Origin: Desmodus rotundus
Taxonomy: Eukaryota; Chordata; Mammalia; Chiroptera; Phyllostomidae
NCBI RefSeq assembly: GCF_022682495.2
Contig: NC_071390.1
Span: 165,131,220 to 165,195,219 of the forward strand
Reading direction: 5' to 3'
DNA: 64,000 nt
Shown one piece after another: positions 54,161-64,000 of the stretch. The position numbers were made by a program, and so were the translations under genes. How positions within the stretch are numbered: position 1 is the stretch's first letter; every line of letters starts with the position of its first letter. The notes under the pieces were generated by a model. The model did not search any database. It saw only the letters and a program-made list of their open reading frames with translations, and was not told the origin of the DNA.

Positions 54161-55289
54161 CTGAAATCTAATAGAATTGTTAACTACTTGTATATAACAT
54201 CACAAATATGTTCGTTATCTAGTTGAATTTACCACCATCAATAATCATGCTTCATTTTTTAAAAAAATTATGTACTGTTAGGTTCACAAGTTGGGCGATT
54301 TTTAGAATAGACCCTCTCTCACCCCACAAGTAAATAAAAGAATGTAAACAGAGAAGGATGTGAGGAGACTGTGAGTGTGGCTCTGAGAATGACTGAAATA
54401 ATGGACCACGGCGTCTCGGCTGCATCATGAAGAACAAGGAACTACAAGAGGTTCAAAAGTTTGGGACAAGTGAGAAAAGGACTCGAAGCCCCAGTGAGTT
54501 CAAATAAAAATGAAATAAAAACATGCAGGAAAAGACAGGCAGGATGGAGATTTGTGTTCATATACTGAGATGTTTTCATTTAACTTAGGAGCCATAGAGA
54601 AATTCCAGGTGATGACAAAATTCAGGGTAAGATCTGAAAGTAAAAATACCAGGATGAGAAAAATCAATGACATGTGTAAAGCTAGATTCATGGATATGCC
54701 ATCCAAGCTGCTCCTGAAAACCTTGTGAATAGGGCACGAGCTGAGCAGAAGGACACCTTAACCCTGGTGCCGAAGTGCTCTGTTCGGGCAAGCACAGCAG
54801 CGCTTGCCTCCGACTGATCTGGGGCAGCATCTGAGTGACTGCCTTTCCAAATCTGCAGCTAAGTACCACCAACAGGAATCTGCATGGCAGGCAAGCGAGA
54901 ATGGGAGAAGCACGTCATGCAGGTTAAGAACAGGCAGGGGATGTCCTTCATATTCCATTTAGGTTACAGAACCACATACTAAATTGTCTTGTTTTCTCAA
55001 TTAATGAAATTCTCTAACCCGTCCCCCTGAGAGCAGCTACTTTTTTGTTTCCCAGAGCATCAGATGAAAAGGGATTAAGGAAGTGCAGAATAAAGACAAT
55101 TTTGTTGTAAACTAAAAACACCCTCAGAGGAATGATCATGCCAGGTACCCAGAGGGACAAGGAATTGACGGTTTCTTCCTTTGAAAAAATGGTTAGCTCT
55201 GTGGAGAAAGATAAAAGACAAACCCTTTTCCTGCTGGAAGAAAAGAGACAAAAGTGCATGACTGGTTTGGTTACAGTCATTTAAAATTT
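54161..55289. other. Unique DNA
   Basis: No gene or confident repeat is recognised. The G+C-richer part at 54,740-54,960 carries 66- and 95-codon reverse frames without a domain. Confidence 0.45.
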
Positions 55290-55790
55290 ACTCATGAAGG
55301 TATTCAATCATTTATTCAACAAATATATATTGTGAACATACTAGCAAAGCATGTTGTAAACTGTGGAGGTAAAGTTGTTAAAACAACAGATGAAATTCTT
55401 ATTCACATGTATCTTTCTTTCCAGAGGGCAAGAAGACATTAAACAAGAAAGCACAAGTAAGAAAATTTCAGCTGGTGACAAGTTCTACGAAGGGAATACA
55501 TTAAAAGAATGTGACATATGGAACTATTTTATATGGAGTGCCCAGAAAGACCCCTTGGAGGAAGTGAAATAGATGAGGCCAGTGAACATGTGGGGACAGA
55601 TCCTGTCACACGGGGAACAGCAAGTGCACAGATCCTGAGGCAGGCGATACTCAGTTAGATTAGAAGTCCGCCAAAGGCCAGTGTGGCCAGAGCCAGGGAG
55701 CAGAAGAGTGGGCTGTGTGAAACGGAGATGAGAGCTGGGCGAGGGCCAACCAGGAGAGATTTAGGATGTGGAAAGTGGTTTGTATCTTTT
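55290..55790 (-). mobile_element. L2 LINE (antisense), left part
   Basis: TCAATCATTTATTCAACAAA, ATATATTGTGAACATACTAG, GGAACAGCAAGTGCACAGAT, CCTGAGGCAGGCGATACTCA and GGCCAGTGTGGCCAGAGCCA are the antisense L2 blocks in order ('attcattcaacaaatatttattgagcacc', 'ggaacagcaagtgcaaaggccctgaggc', 'cagtgtggctggagca'). The element resumes after 56,335. Confidence 0.82.
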
Positions 55791-55804
55791 AAAAAATGAT
55801 TTCA

Positions 55805-56294
55805 TAAGTCCATGGCAGGCAGAATAATGGCCCAAGGATGGCTATGGCTCAATACCCAGACTGTGTTACTTAACTTGACAAAGGGGAATTAAGGTTGCCG
55901 TCAGGTGACTTTGAAATAGGGAGTTTATCCTGCATTGTTTAGGTGGGCCCCATGTAGACGTAAGTATCCTTAAGAGTCGAAGCAGAGGCAGAAGAGTCAG
56001 TGTCAGAGTGATGGAGCTTAACAAAGACTTGATATTCCATTTTTCACTTTGAAAATGGAAAGGGTCCAAGCCCCAAGAAATGCAGGCAACCTCTTGAAGC
56101 TGGAAAGAGCAAGGAAACAGATTCTCCCTTAGAGCTTCCAGAAACAATGCACAATTCGATTTGGCTGACGCCTGGACTGCAGCCCAGTGAGACTCATTTT
56201 GGACGTCTGAGCTCCAGAACTAAAGATAATAAATTTGTGATGTTCCACGCCACTGATTTTGTAATATTTTGTTACAGAAGCAATAGGACACCAC
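55805..56294 (+). mobile_element. MLT1-like solo LTR inside an L2
   Basis: CATGGCAGGCAGAATAATGG, TTTATCCTGCATTGTTTAGG, TGGGCCCCATGTAGACGTAA, CAGGCAACCTCTTGAAGCTG, GGAAACAGATTCTCCCTTAG, GAGCTCCAGAACTAAAGATA and TTTTGTTACAGAAGCAATAG are in the order of a forward MLT1-type LTR. No internal retroviral genes are attached. It splits an L2 element. Confidence 0.82.
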
Positions 56295-56334
56295 CAAAGG
56301 AAGGCTCCAAGACAAGGAGTACCTTAATTTCATT

Positions 56335-56640
56335 TATATGTTAATGTTTTATTCTGGCTGTTCCTTGAAGAATAAATTATAAGGATGCAAAAGTAGAAAG
56401 AACAATTAGGAAGCTGCTGCAGGAGACCAGATGTAAGAAAATGTAGTTATAATGAGGTAGAAGCACTGGAGAAAATAGAAGAGATTTCAGACAGATTTTG
56501 AAATACAGCTCACCACTTTTGGGGGAATTGGAGTTTGGTGAAGAAAAATTGAGAAGTCAGTTCTAGACTTTTGAATGTAACATTTTTGCAGACAGAGGGC
56601 ATGAGTTGTGAGAGAAATACTTGCTGGGTCTAAGACAACA
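56335..56640 (-). mobile_element. L2 LINE (antisense), right part
   Basis: TTATTCTGGCTGTTCCTTGA, AACAATTAGGAAGCTGCTGC and AGGAGACCAGATGTAAGAAA continue the antisense L2 of 55290-55790 ('actctggctgctgtgtggag', 'gaccagttaggaggctattgcagtagtccag'). Confidence 0.65.
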
Positions 56641-56669
56641 GAGGGAAGAATTTAGGTGAAAAATGTGTA

Positions 56670-56768
56670 TTCTTTAATTTTTAAAATTTTTTTTACGTCT
56701 TTTAAAAAAAATTTTATTGTTATTCATTTACAGTTGTCTGCATTTCTCCCCATCCCTCCATTCTTTTA
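56670..56768 (-). mobile_element. Short L1 3' end (antisense), bat-type
   Basis: TTTTAAAAAAAATTTTATTG, TTATTCATTTACAGTTGTCT and GCATTTCTCCCCATCCCTCC are the T-rich complement of a bat L1-type 3' end, with a severe 5' truncation. Confidence 0.65.
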
Positions 56769-57945
56769 AATACATTAACTTTTATGTATATTACAGATAT
56801 ACAATTTGGAATTTATAAGAGAGGTTAGAGCAGTAAAAATAAGTGTGATAATGATCTAAAACAGATACCTTTGTATCATGGTATGAATCAAATCACTCAA
56901 GGGACAGACTATTAAAACTGTTTTGGATTCCTGAATACTAACTTATTTTCAGGTAGTGAGACACGAGATACGATGAACATATAAGATGGTCTACATTTCC
57001 CAAGCTGTGACTACTATGGCTTGTCCATATTACCTAGATTTGAGTTCAAATCTAAATAACCACTGATGGTCTCTCTCCCTTTTTCTACAGGCACACGTAA
57101 AGATAAGCTGAGAAATGTAGTAGGTATACACTTAAGCCTTTGGTTTTCCTTTCTGCTTATACTTCCACTGCTTTAAAAGCAGAATCATAGAGACAGTCTT
57201 GAAGAAGTCACACTCCGAGCCCCTGCTGTAGACAAATGACTTGGTATTCTGGTCACAGATCTGGGTTTCTAGACTGAATATGAATACAGAAAAATTTGGA
57301 AGGGATGTATTCCATGAAATAAGATTGCATGTGGCAGAACCTTCTTGGTAGATTGAGCAGTTTATAAAATGCATGAATTCATGGAGGTTAAGCAAATTGA
57401 AATTTGAGAATTAGGCAACAAAATAGAAACAGGAAAATAAAATAAAACATAGAGAGTTAAATCTAGATGCAAGTACAATTGAAAGGTAAAGAAGATATTC
57501 CCTGAAACATCAAACCAGGACTCCCAAGCTTAACATACTTTCTTATACGGGAACATACAGGACTGAGAAATAAAGTCAGGAGAAGCCAAGGAGAAGATGA
57601 CTGACATTAAGATTTTGCCGTGGATTAACCTTGCCTGGAGCCCGGTACTCTGTGCCCCTGCGTTCTGTGACTGCCTGTGAGCTTCTGCACACAACACTTT
57701 GGGCGTGGGACACAGACCTAACTTCACCCTTTTCCTATTTATTTAAATCCATAAAATGTTTGCAAGATTCTTTTGTATGTGAGCCCCTGTACGGAACCAG
57801 AGCAATGTCCGAGTAAGATCCAAGGGTTGACATATTTATTGCCAACAATGTCACTATGATTGAGGTGCTAGGTCACATGGTGTCGTAATAAAGATTTTTC
57901 AGAGAACATTAGACACACACACAAAACACAGTGAAATATTGATTG
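56769..57945. other. Unique DNA
   Basis: No gene or confident repeat is recognised. Frames of 60-90 codons occur without motifs. Confidence 0.5.
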
Positions 57946-57949
57946 ATTC

Positions 57950-58325
57950 TATCATGGAAGTTTGCAACTCTCAAAATCTGCAAGGAGTCAGCAAGCTGCA
58001 GACCAGGAGGTTGATGATTTAACTCCAGGCTGAGTCTGAAGGCGGGAGGAGGGCAGTGTCCCAGTTTAAAGGCAGGGATTCTCTCATCCTTGGGGAGGGT
58101 CATCCTTTCTCTTTCATTAGCCTGTCAACTGATTAGATGAGGCCCACTCACTTTCTGGAGGACAGCCTGCTTCACTCAGCTTACTGATTTAAATGTTAAT
58201 CCCATCCAAAAAACAAAAAAATAAAAATAAATAAAACAACAAAAAACCAACCCTCATAGACACACCCAGAAAGATGTATGACCAAATATCTGGGCTCAGT
58301 CAAGTTGACACATAAAATTAATAAA
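57950..58325 (-). mobile_element. Ancient solo LTR, antisense (same family as 17925-18350)
   Basis: ATTAGATGAGGCCCACTCAC, CTTACTGATTTAAATGTTAA, ACCAAATATCTGGGCTCAGT and CAAGTTGACACATAAAATTA match the family described at 17925-18350. An A-rich piece (CAAAAAAATAAAAATAAATA) of about 35 bases is inserted near 58,213-58,245. MaLR or ERVL type is likely. Confidence 0.7.
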
Positions 58326-59670
58326 TAGGGATGTTGGAAAACCAAATGAGATGATAGAAAACAGTAAAGGAACAGGGAAGTGGGGTGGGCAGGAGTTTGT
58401 TCAAATAAATTCAGAAAGAGTCAGAGCCAACGCCCAGAGTTCAACTTTCACCTGTTCGCAGTTGGTGGTGCAGAAACAGTATTTAAGAGTGTAAAGTGTG
58501 GGGTTAAATGGATGGGATTTAAATGCAGAAAGATCTATTTAATAATGTGATGCATTTCTTGTGTGTAAACTGGGAAATGTAATATATCTGCTTCATAGGA
58601 CTGTTAGAATAAATATGATGATATATGTAAAGCATTTAGCACGCTGATGCATAAATCTGAAAAATAAATATTTGGATGCCGAAAATATTTATATCAATAT
58701 CATTATTCGTATGAGCATGCTGGATTTCTTAGAAAAGCCAAGGATAAAGAAGAAATTCACTTCCTCAAATGCTTTCTCATGACTGGCCTTATTTTCATTT
58801 TAAAGGATTTGTTCACATATTTCTTTTTAGAAGTTGTACTTTTTTTTGGTACAAATCAATAGTCTACAACAAACAGATATCACCAAAAAACGACAGCTCA
58901 CATATTCCTGCAAAGCTTTACTGATCTGCCCAGCATTTATTATGTATCTGATTGTGTGGGGTAAGTAATCCTCCTATTACATTTAAAATTAAAGTAACCG
59001 CTTTCGTGTGATAATGTCACAGAAGGTTTTAGAGCACAGGAAGGGTATCAGCTGGAAACTGATGGAAACTGATATCCCGGGACAGGAGAGAATTAGCGGT
59101 GATATTTCCCATGTCTTTTCTCATGGTCTGCTAAATAGTGATTTTCTAATATCATAAGGTACCCATTTCCCTTTATCCTAAATTAAAAAACCAGTAGAAA
59201 TTCAAAATAAAATGTTTTTAAAAATCAATTGCTTGTGAACAGGGTTATGTGTGTACAATGATCTTATCTGTCTCTTCAAAAAGTGTCATTTGCTGCATTC
59301 TTACTGGAGTAGACGCCATGCACTAACTAGGCTTCTCTTGTCGCCAGCTCTGCTTTGAAAGCATAGAGGCAAGAGAATTCTGGTTGATGTAGTTCTGATT
59401 ATAACACATGTGAGGTGGCACAATCCAGTAGTTCAGGCCAGGACCAACCTGTAGTGTCACAGCAATAGAAAAATGTGGGAGCACCCATTTTTAACTGAGT
59501 CACTGATAGCTACTGGGGTCCCCAATGCCATAGATATGGAGGAGAGATAAGTCCTTATATCCCATCAAAAACTGCTGAGGCTCACACAGTTGATTCTTTG
59601 TAAGTCAGCTGCTTTCCGTTGTTATAGGATAGAAAAGGAGAGGAAAACAAAGTCAAGAATACCTCAATAC
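58326..59670. other. Unique DNA
   Basis: No gene or confident repeat is recognised. The stretch 58,540-58,650 (TAATGTGATGCATTTCTTGT, GATGATATATGTAAAGCATT) resembles the end region of a sense MIR, weakly. Confidence 0.45.
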
Positions 59671-59678
59671 TCTCCCTT

Positions 59679-59766
<88 letters not shown>
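59671..59766. repeat. Compound (TC)n(AC)n microsatellite
   Basis: About 26 TC units, with two interruptions, run into about 21 AC units. It opens a low-complexity Ser/Leu then Thr/His frame (59590-59883) that is not a gene. Confidence 0.97.
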
Positions 59767-59768
<2 letters not shown>

Positions 59769-59825
59769 CCCCACTGGCTGGACAACACCTGGGAAAGCTT
59801 TGTTGCAGAAGAGTCACCCAAAGGA

Positions 59826-59910
59826 GTCCTTGAGGTCATGTCATAAATGCCGAATGGACATGACCTTGACCTCTTTGTCTTGAGTATAATGCTTAGCATG
59901 AGCTTGCCAC
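59826..59910. repeat. Direct repeat, unit 1, with nuclear-receptor-like half-sites
   Basis: The unit starts GTCCTTGAGGTCATGTCATA and ends GCATGAGCTTGCCAC; a second copy lies at 60176-60254. It contains AGGTCATGTC and its complement GACATGACCT as an inverted pair (59833-59842 and 59857-59866). TGACCTTGACCT at 59,861-59,872 holds two AGGTCA half-sites in direct orientation and, in complement, the TCAAGGTCA form preferred by ERR/NR5A-type receptors. The binding role is inference. Confidence 0.7.
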
Positions 59911-60175
59911 ACTTTTTGTTATTGTTGCAATAGAGTCCACCCCAGTCTGGAGGAAGCTTGGTGATAAAAATTTAAATTGAACTAGGGCTAAATATAAATC
60001 ACAAACTTGAACGAAAAAAATTGCTGCATTGAACTAAGCTACCTTGAATTAGCAAGATCAAATTTCCCAACACTAAGCAGAAACAGGGCCTCCTGCGTTA
60101 ATGTGAATTCTAAAGAAAGTGAATATTTCGAATAAAAAAATCTGAATTTATACTATTTCAATCACTATGTGGACT
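59911..60175. other. Spacer between the two direct repeat units
   Basis: A+T-rich sequence without a recognised repeat. Confidence 0.4.
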
Positions 60176-60254
60176 TTCCTTGAGGCTATGTCATAAATGC
60201 TGCATGGACATGACCTCTTTCCCTTGAGCATGCTGCTGAGCATGAGCTTGCCAG
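60176..60254. repeat. Direct repeat, unit 2
   Basis: The unit starts TTCCTTGAGGCTATGTCATA and ends GCATGAGCTTGCCAG. It matches unit 1 at 59826-59910 over nearly its full length, with a 6-base gap where unit 1 has the extra TTGACC. The inverted pair is partly lost (GGCTATGTC instead of GGTCATGTC). Confidence 0.7.
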
Positions 60255-61422
60255 TCTCATCATTCCCTGCTTCAGGGTTCTCAGCTGCTCTCAGAAGGAC
60301 CAGCCTCTGACTCCATCAGTTTTCCTAGCCCCAGTCCTGTGCATCCTGGATCTCCGCTATCTGCAAAGCCTGGTGCTGCTCTATCTCCTACATGCTTTGC
60401 TCCAGAGTCTGCTCCCAATATGACATTTACAGGAGCCAAAAGAATGTTTTCCTTCGATGGTTTACATTTCAACAGCTGACAGCAAGTCTCTTTAAATATC
60501 CACTCAGTTGGGAGCCTTTTTATTGGCTTAAAACTTCTCTGTATACAAACTGGAAAGTGATTGCATCTTAAATATGGGTAAAATGCTCTGTCATGTTCAG
60601 ACAGAATAAGAAGCTTAGAAAATCATTTGTCACAAGAATTCCACAAAGGAAATTATCAAAAAGGACAATTCTAAAACTTTACAAAGGGAGACTTTTTAAA
60701 AATTTCTACCAATGTTTAGATCAAGGGTTATACGATGAGGCATAATTTGAGCTTATGTAAAAAATGGATGCCTAACGTGAAAGAATAGGAACACTCCAAT
60801 CGCACAAGCTTGCTGATTTGTTTCTCTGGGTCCAGAAAAAATACTGTATATGCTTCCAACTCTTAAAGAGACCCAGGTAGGAGCATTCAGTACTGTGTTT
60901 AGTTGGGAATATCACAGTTCTAAACACCATACTAATCTAAACTCTGGAAGTACGCCAGATCTCTACTAGCAGTGTCTAATTTTATAAAGGGGCAAGGGGA
61001 TAAAATATTTAAAAAATTAAATCAATAGTGTACCAAATTATGTCAAGTGTTGCCTTTTTTATCTAGATCTGATTCTACTTGTAGATCAATAAATCTTGCA
61101 ATGTGGGTTTTTTCAACACCAAATTCTGTTTAATGTCGCTAAGTTTCTTCTCTCAAAATAAAACCCAGGCAAACTAAAACAAAACATTAGTTGTAGTAGC
61201 AGCGAGGGGAAAGCAGACTGATATGTTTCATTCAAGCAGTGCTACCTAGGTTGCTCGATAAGATCTATCGAGGAGAAAAATAGAAATTGTAAGTAGTGAA
61301 TTATTGATTTTTAAGAAAAGTTCTGAAAACGATTTGGATGAACATGAACTCAGGTGATCCTGATTCTCTAACAGGAATACCCAGTTAAATCATCTCTTAC
61401 CAGGCCCATTCATACCTGTTGC
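60255..61422. other. Unique DNA
   Basis: No gene is recognised. The segment 60,260-60,470 is G+C-richer and holds a 63-codon reverse frame without a domain. Confidence 0.5.
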
Positions 61423-61440
61423 AAAAAAAAAAAAAAAAAA
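61423..61440. repeat. A18 homopolymer
   Basis: Eighteen A in a row. No SINE or processed transcript is recognisable immediately upstream. Confidence 0.95.
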
Positions 61441-61594
61441 GTAATTGGTTGTTTATATACTGCAATTTGAAGGATGATCGGGTGATTTCCACTTTCCAAA
61501 ATATCTCTTATCGACAACTACCATTGTGTTGACATGCTCTCATGAATTTATTCCTTTGGCTAAAGTATCATCACTCTTTACAAAAAAAAATGGA

Positions 61595-61845
61595 TAATTT
61601 ATAATAATATAATAACATGAATAATTACCTTTTACTGAACATTTATTATGGGCTAGGAATTCTGTTAAATGTCAAGTGCATCATTTCATATAATCATTAG
61701 AGCAAAATGATGAGGGAAGTATTACTATTATCTTCATGTGACAGATGATAAAACTAAAGCTAAAAGAAATGAAGTAACTTACCAGAGGCCACATCTCTGA
61801 ACTGTGGTGAAACTTCATGGTGCGATTCTGAGACGAACTTTATTC
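61595..61845 (-). mobile_element. MIR SINE (antisense), near full length
   Basis: CTTTTACTGAACATTTATTA, TGGGCTAGGAATTCTGTTAA, ATCATTTCATATAATCATTA, GACAGATGATAAAACTAAAG and GTAACTTACCAGAGGCCACA run in the exact order of antisense MIR. Confidence 0.85.
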
Positions 61846-62639
61846 CTTACACACATACAGTCTTTTGCCAGGAGCCTGCTTCTGTTCTGAGTGTCAAAAT
61901 TGTATTTCCTCCTCAACATGAAGCTTTCTGTGATTATCATAAGCAAACCTACTCCCCATGTCAGCTGTTCTGACCTCTATAAAAGCTCGTGGTATATTGA
62001 TTTGAGTTTTTTTTTTTAATTTCCTCATCCTTCACCAGGCTACATTTTGTAAGGTCAGTGAACTTGTCTTTTATCATCGTTATTATTAGTGGTAGTAATA
62101 TTATTATGGCTATTCTTAGTGTTCTAATCATTAAACACAACTCCACCTGTATTATTTGCTGCTCCATAAATATTTTCTGGACAAAAGTCTATAAAAGTAC
62201 ATTAAAATCAGCATCTTCTTCATAAACCTTCATAAGGGTTTATGCTGCTTTCCTTTTTAACTAATGAAATCTAGAGTAGCACGAAAAACTTGAATGCCTA
62301 AGAGATTAATGCCATTTATAAAAAACAGTGAAGGTAAGAAGGGTCGTAAATCCTCTGTGGCTTCACTTGGGGACAGACCCGCTTCCTGCTGGATAGATCA
62401 CAATGTCCCAACCTAGCTGTAGGTGGTGACAACAGAGAGTGCTCACGGAGCCTTCCTTACACTGGGCACACCGAGCCCTGGTGTTCTACTCCATTTCAAA
62501 CTGAAATCCAAACAAGTGATATTAAAGTTTGATGAAAATAAGTCCACGAGGACAAAAACAGCAAGGGAGAAGAAACAACAGCAATGAAATTGTGTGGGCT
62601 ATAACACGGATGGAAACCTAATAAATAACCCTCTGGACC
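61846..62639. other. Unique DNA
   Basis: No gene or confident repeat is recognised. An 80-codon reverse frame at 62,496-62,738 runs into the possible hAT fragment. Confidence 0.45.
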
Positions 62640-62840
62640 AGGGGCAGAGTCAGGCGGTGCATACGCCGGGTCTGTGGACCGCGCAGACTCGGTCCCCACG
62701 GCACAACTCTGTATCGTGGCCGATAGCAGCACAGACAAAACACAGGCGAATGCGTACAGCCGTGTCCTAATGAAACTTACCTATCGGAGCAGGTGGTTAG
62801 TGGGCAAACTGCAGTTTGGCGCCGCCTGCTGAAAATTCAC
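62640..62840. mobile_element. Possible hAT (Charlie-like) non-autonomous fragment
   Basis: CCAGGGGCAGAGTCAGGCGG, GTCTGTGGACCGCGCAGACT, CAACTCTGTATCGTGGCCGA, GCGAATGCGTACAGCCGTGT, CCTAATGAAACTTACCTATC and GGGCAAACTGCAGTTTGGC resemble a widespread hAT-type element ('gtctctgtcgcaac', 'actctgccgttgtagc', 'gaatgagcgtggctgtgttccaataaaacttta', 'ggccgtagtttgcc') in the right order. This would also explain the local CpG density. Confidence 0.5.
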
Positions 62841-64000
62841 AGACTTGGGAAACTAACCCTAAGCCCACAGAAACTCAGAAACAGGCCACTTTAGACCTGA
62901 AAGTGGTGGAAGGGTTCGGGAAAGGGCACAAAAAGCCATCCGACATCATCGTATGGAAGTACAATCGGCAAGCCTGCAAGTTATCAGCTGTCTGGTGAAA
63001 TGTTCAGCTTTTTGCTCTTTTCTCTGTAAACCTGACCAATAACGATGCCTTGGCAGTAGACTGTTGAACTGAGTTCATTTGTTTCTGGCCTATGTCGTGT
63101 TTCTTCAGTTTCTGTGACCGTGAACTATTAAAACCTCCAAGTCATCTTATGAACTGCGTCCAAGAATGTCACTCAGTCATCATCCTAATGAAGGCACCAG
63201 CCACAAGCTCTCAACTCAAACCACTGTTTGTCTTTCTAAATATCTTGCACCATATTGTTATCTTTCTTATTGCCATCAACAAGCATACTCCTAATTCTAT
63301 GATCTGCAGTGAGAGAAAGGATGAGTTGCTATTTGTTAGATTTGCTCAGTATGTTCTACAGTTGCTAGGTGATACCAGCCAGCAGCCTAAAATACTTAAT
63401 AACCTTCCGATTAAATTTTCTGGTTACTTTTTCTTTAAGCAGCACAAGGCACCTGGACCAGAGTGATTTAGACGGCATTACAAAACTCCTTAGAGTTAAA
63501 GAACCATTCTGATTGGTGCAAAGATTAATGTAAAGCATAGATTAATTTTTGCGAACTACTAGTCAGCTGAAGCAGCTGCTCATATTTTTAAACCTCCAAC
63601 GTCATCATATTCTAGTGCGGAGAAGTATGGTTTCCCTAAGAATGAAGACATCCAAAAGAGAAACTAATAAGGCGTATCTAAGCAGGCTGTTTGGTAATCA
63701 TGAGATAACACTCTGGAGGGATTAGAAGCATGAGGCTGCATTTCTGTCAAATTATTAGCTCATGATAACCCCTTCCTCCCTGTCACACCTGACTGCATAA
63801 TTCCCATCCAATTAAAAGTGACATTTTTGGGTGATGTTAGCAATTTAGCTGCACTTTCTTTTCTTTTTGTTTAATTTGAGCACTTCCTAGGAAGACTGAT
63901 CATTGAAAACTGGCGATGTCTTTGTTCCTCAGATGCTCGCACATATACTCAGTGAGGGAAAGGTTGTCTAGAATGTATTAGAGGGAGCCCACTATTGAAC
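62841..64000. other. Unique DNA to the window end
   Basis: No gene is supported. A 124-codon forward frame (63092-63466) has no recognised domain, splice context or flanking exon; frames of this length are expected by chance about two or three times in a window of this composition. The part at 63,490-63,900 (GATTAATTTTTGCGAACTAC, CATCCAATTAAAAGTGACAT, TTAGCAATTTAGCTGCAC) is complex, repeat-free and rich in homeobox-type words, possibly conserved non-coding DNA. Confidence 0.45.

Noticed and set aside
59590..59883. 97-codon forward frame with Ser-Leu and Thr-His repeats
   Set aside because: Translation of the (TC)n(AC)n microsatellite.
62816..62998. 60-codon forward frame starting in a CpG-rich segment
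   Set aside because: The start lies in a probable hAT fragment; no conserved domain is visible.
63092..63466. 124-codon forward reading frame
   Set aside because: No recognisable domain, splice sites or neighbouring exon. With about 6% stop codons per frame position, two or three frames of this length are expected by chance in 64 kb.

Overview
This is vertebrate nuclear DNA, most probably from a bat of the suborder Yangochiroptera. It is A+T-rich (roughly 60% by eye), contains no convincing protein-coding exon on either strand, and is filled with mammalian interspersed repeats (MIR, L2, old and younger L1, MLT1-type LTRs). The bat call rests on: a tRNA-derived VES-type SINE with flanking target-site duplications (29256-29477); a non-autonomous hAT element like those of vesper bats (35323-35566); five internally deleted or truncated mariner copies from two families; and L1 3' ends of a kind I associate with bats (12925-13500, 48594-48870, 56670-56768). 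No bacterial or phage gene organisation is present, and I find no tRNA, rRNA, CRISPR array, operon or replication origin. The window looks like an intergenic desert or the inside of a very large intron; the two cannot be told apart from sequence alone.

Layout. 1-4.5 kb: unique A+T-rich DNA. 4.5-7.5 kb: a small TA-flanked MITE, then an old L1 (ORF2 endonuclease/linker plus 3' UTR) with a mariner inserted in its 3' UTR. 7.5-12.6 kb: mostly unique, including an unusually CpG-rich block at 8.4-8.9 kb. 12.6-18.6 kb: MIR, L2, a bat L1-like 3' end, a second mariner, and an L2 split by an LTR and a TCTA microsatellite. 18.9-21.3 kb: a long degenerate L1 (ORF2 and 3' UTR). 21.3-29 kb: unique DNA with an antisense endogenous-retrovirus Pol remnant (23.6-25.4 kb) and an antisense MLT1-like LTR. 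29.2-29.5 kb: the VES SINE. 31-35.6 kb: an L1 ORF2 invaded by an A+T palindromic repeat, an L2, a MIR split by a mariner, and the hAT element. 35.6-46.5 kb: a second MITE copy, two more mariners, and long unique stretches that may hold conserved non-coding elements. 46.5-57 kb: MIR, L2 and L1 fragments and an L2 split by an MLT1-like LTR. 57-64 kb: an LTR, a compound TC/AC microsatellite, a short direct duplication carrying nuclear-receptor-like half-sites, a MIR, and a possible hAT fragment.

No genes work together here. What the window offers is a readable insertion history (mariner in MIR, mariner in L1, LTRs in L2) and some candidate regulatory DNA. All open reading frames are short, lie in no recognisable gene structure, and are of lengths expected by chance in DNA of this composition. 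I could not run alignments, so repeat names rest on recognised consensus-like strings, and most boundaries are good to about 10-50 bases except where a TSD or TIR is cited.
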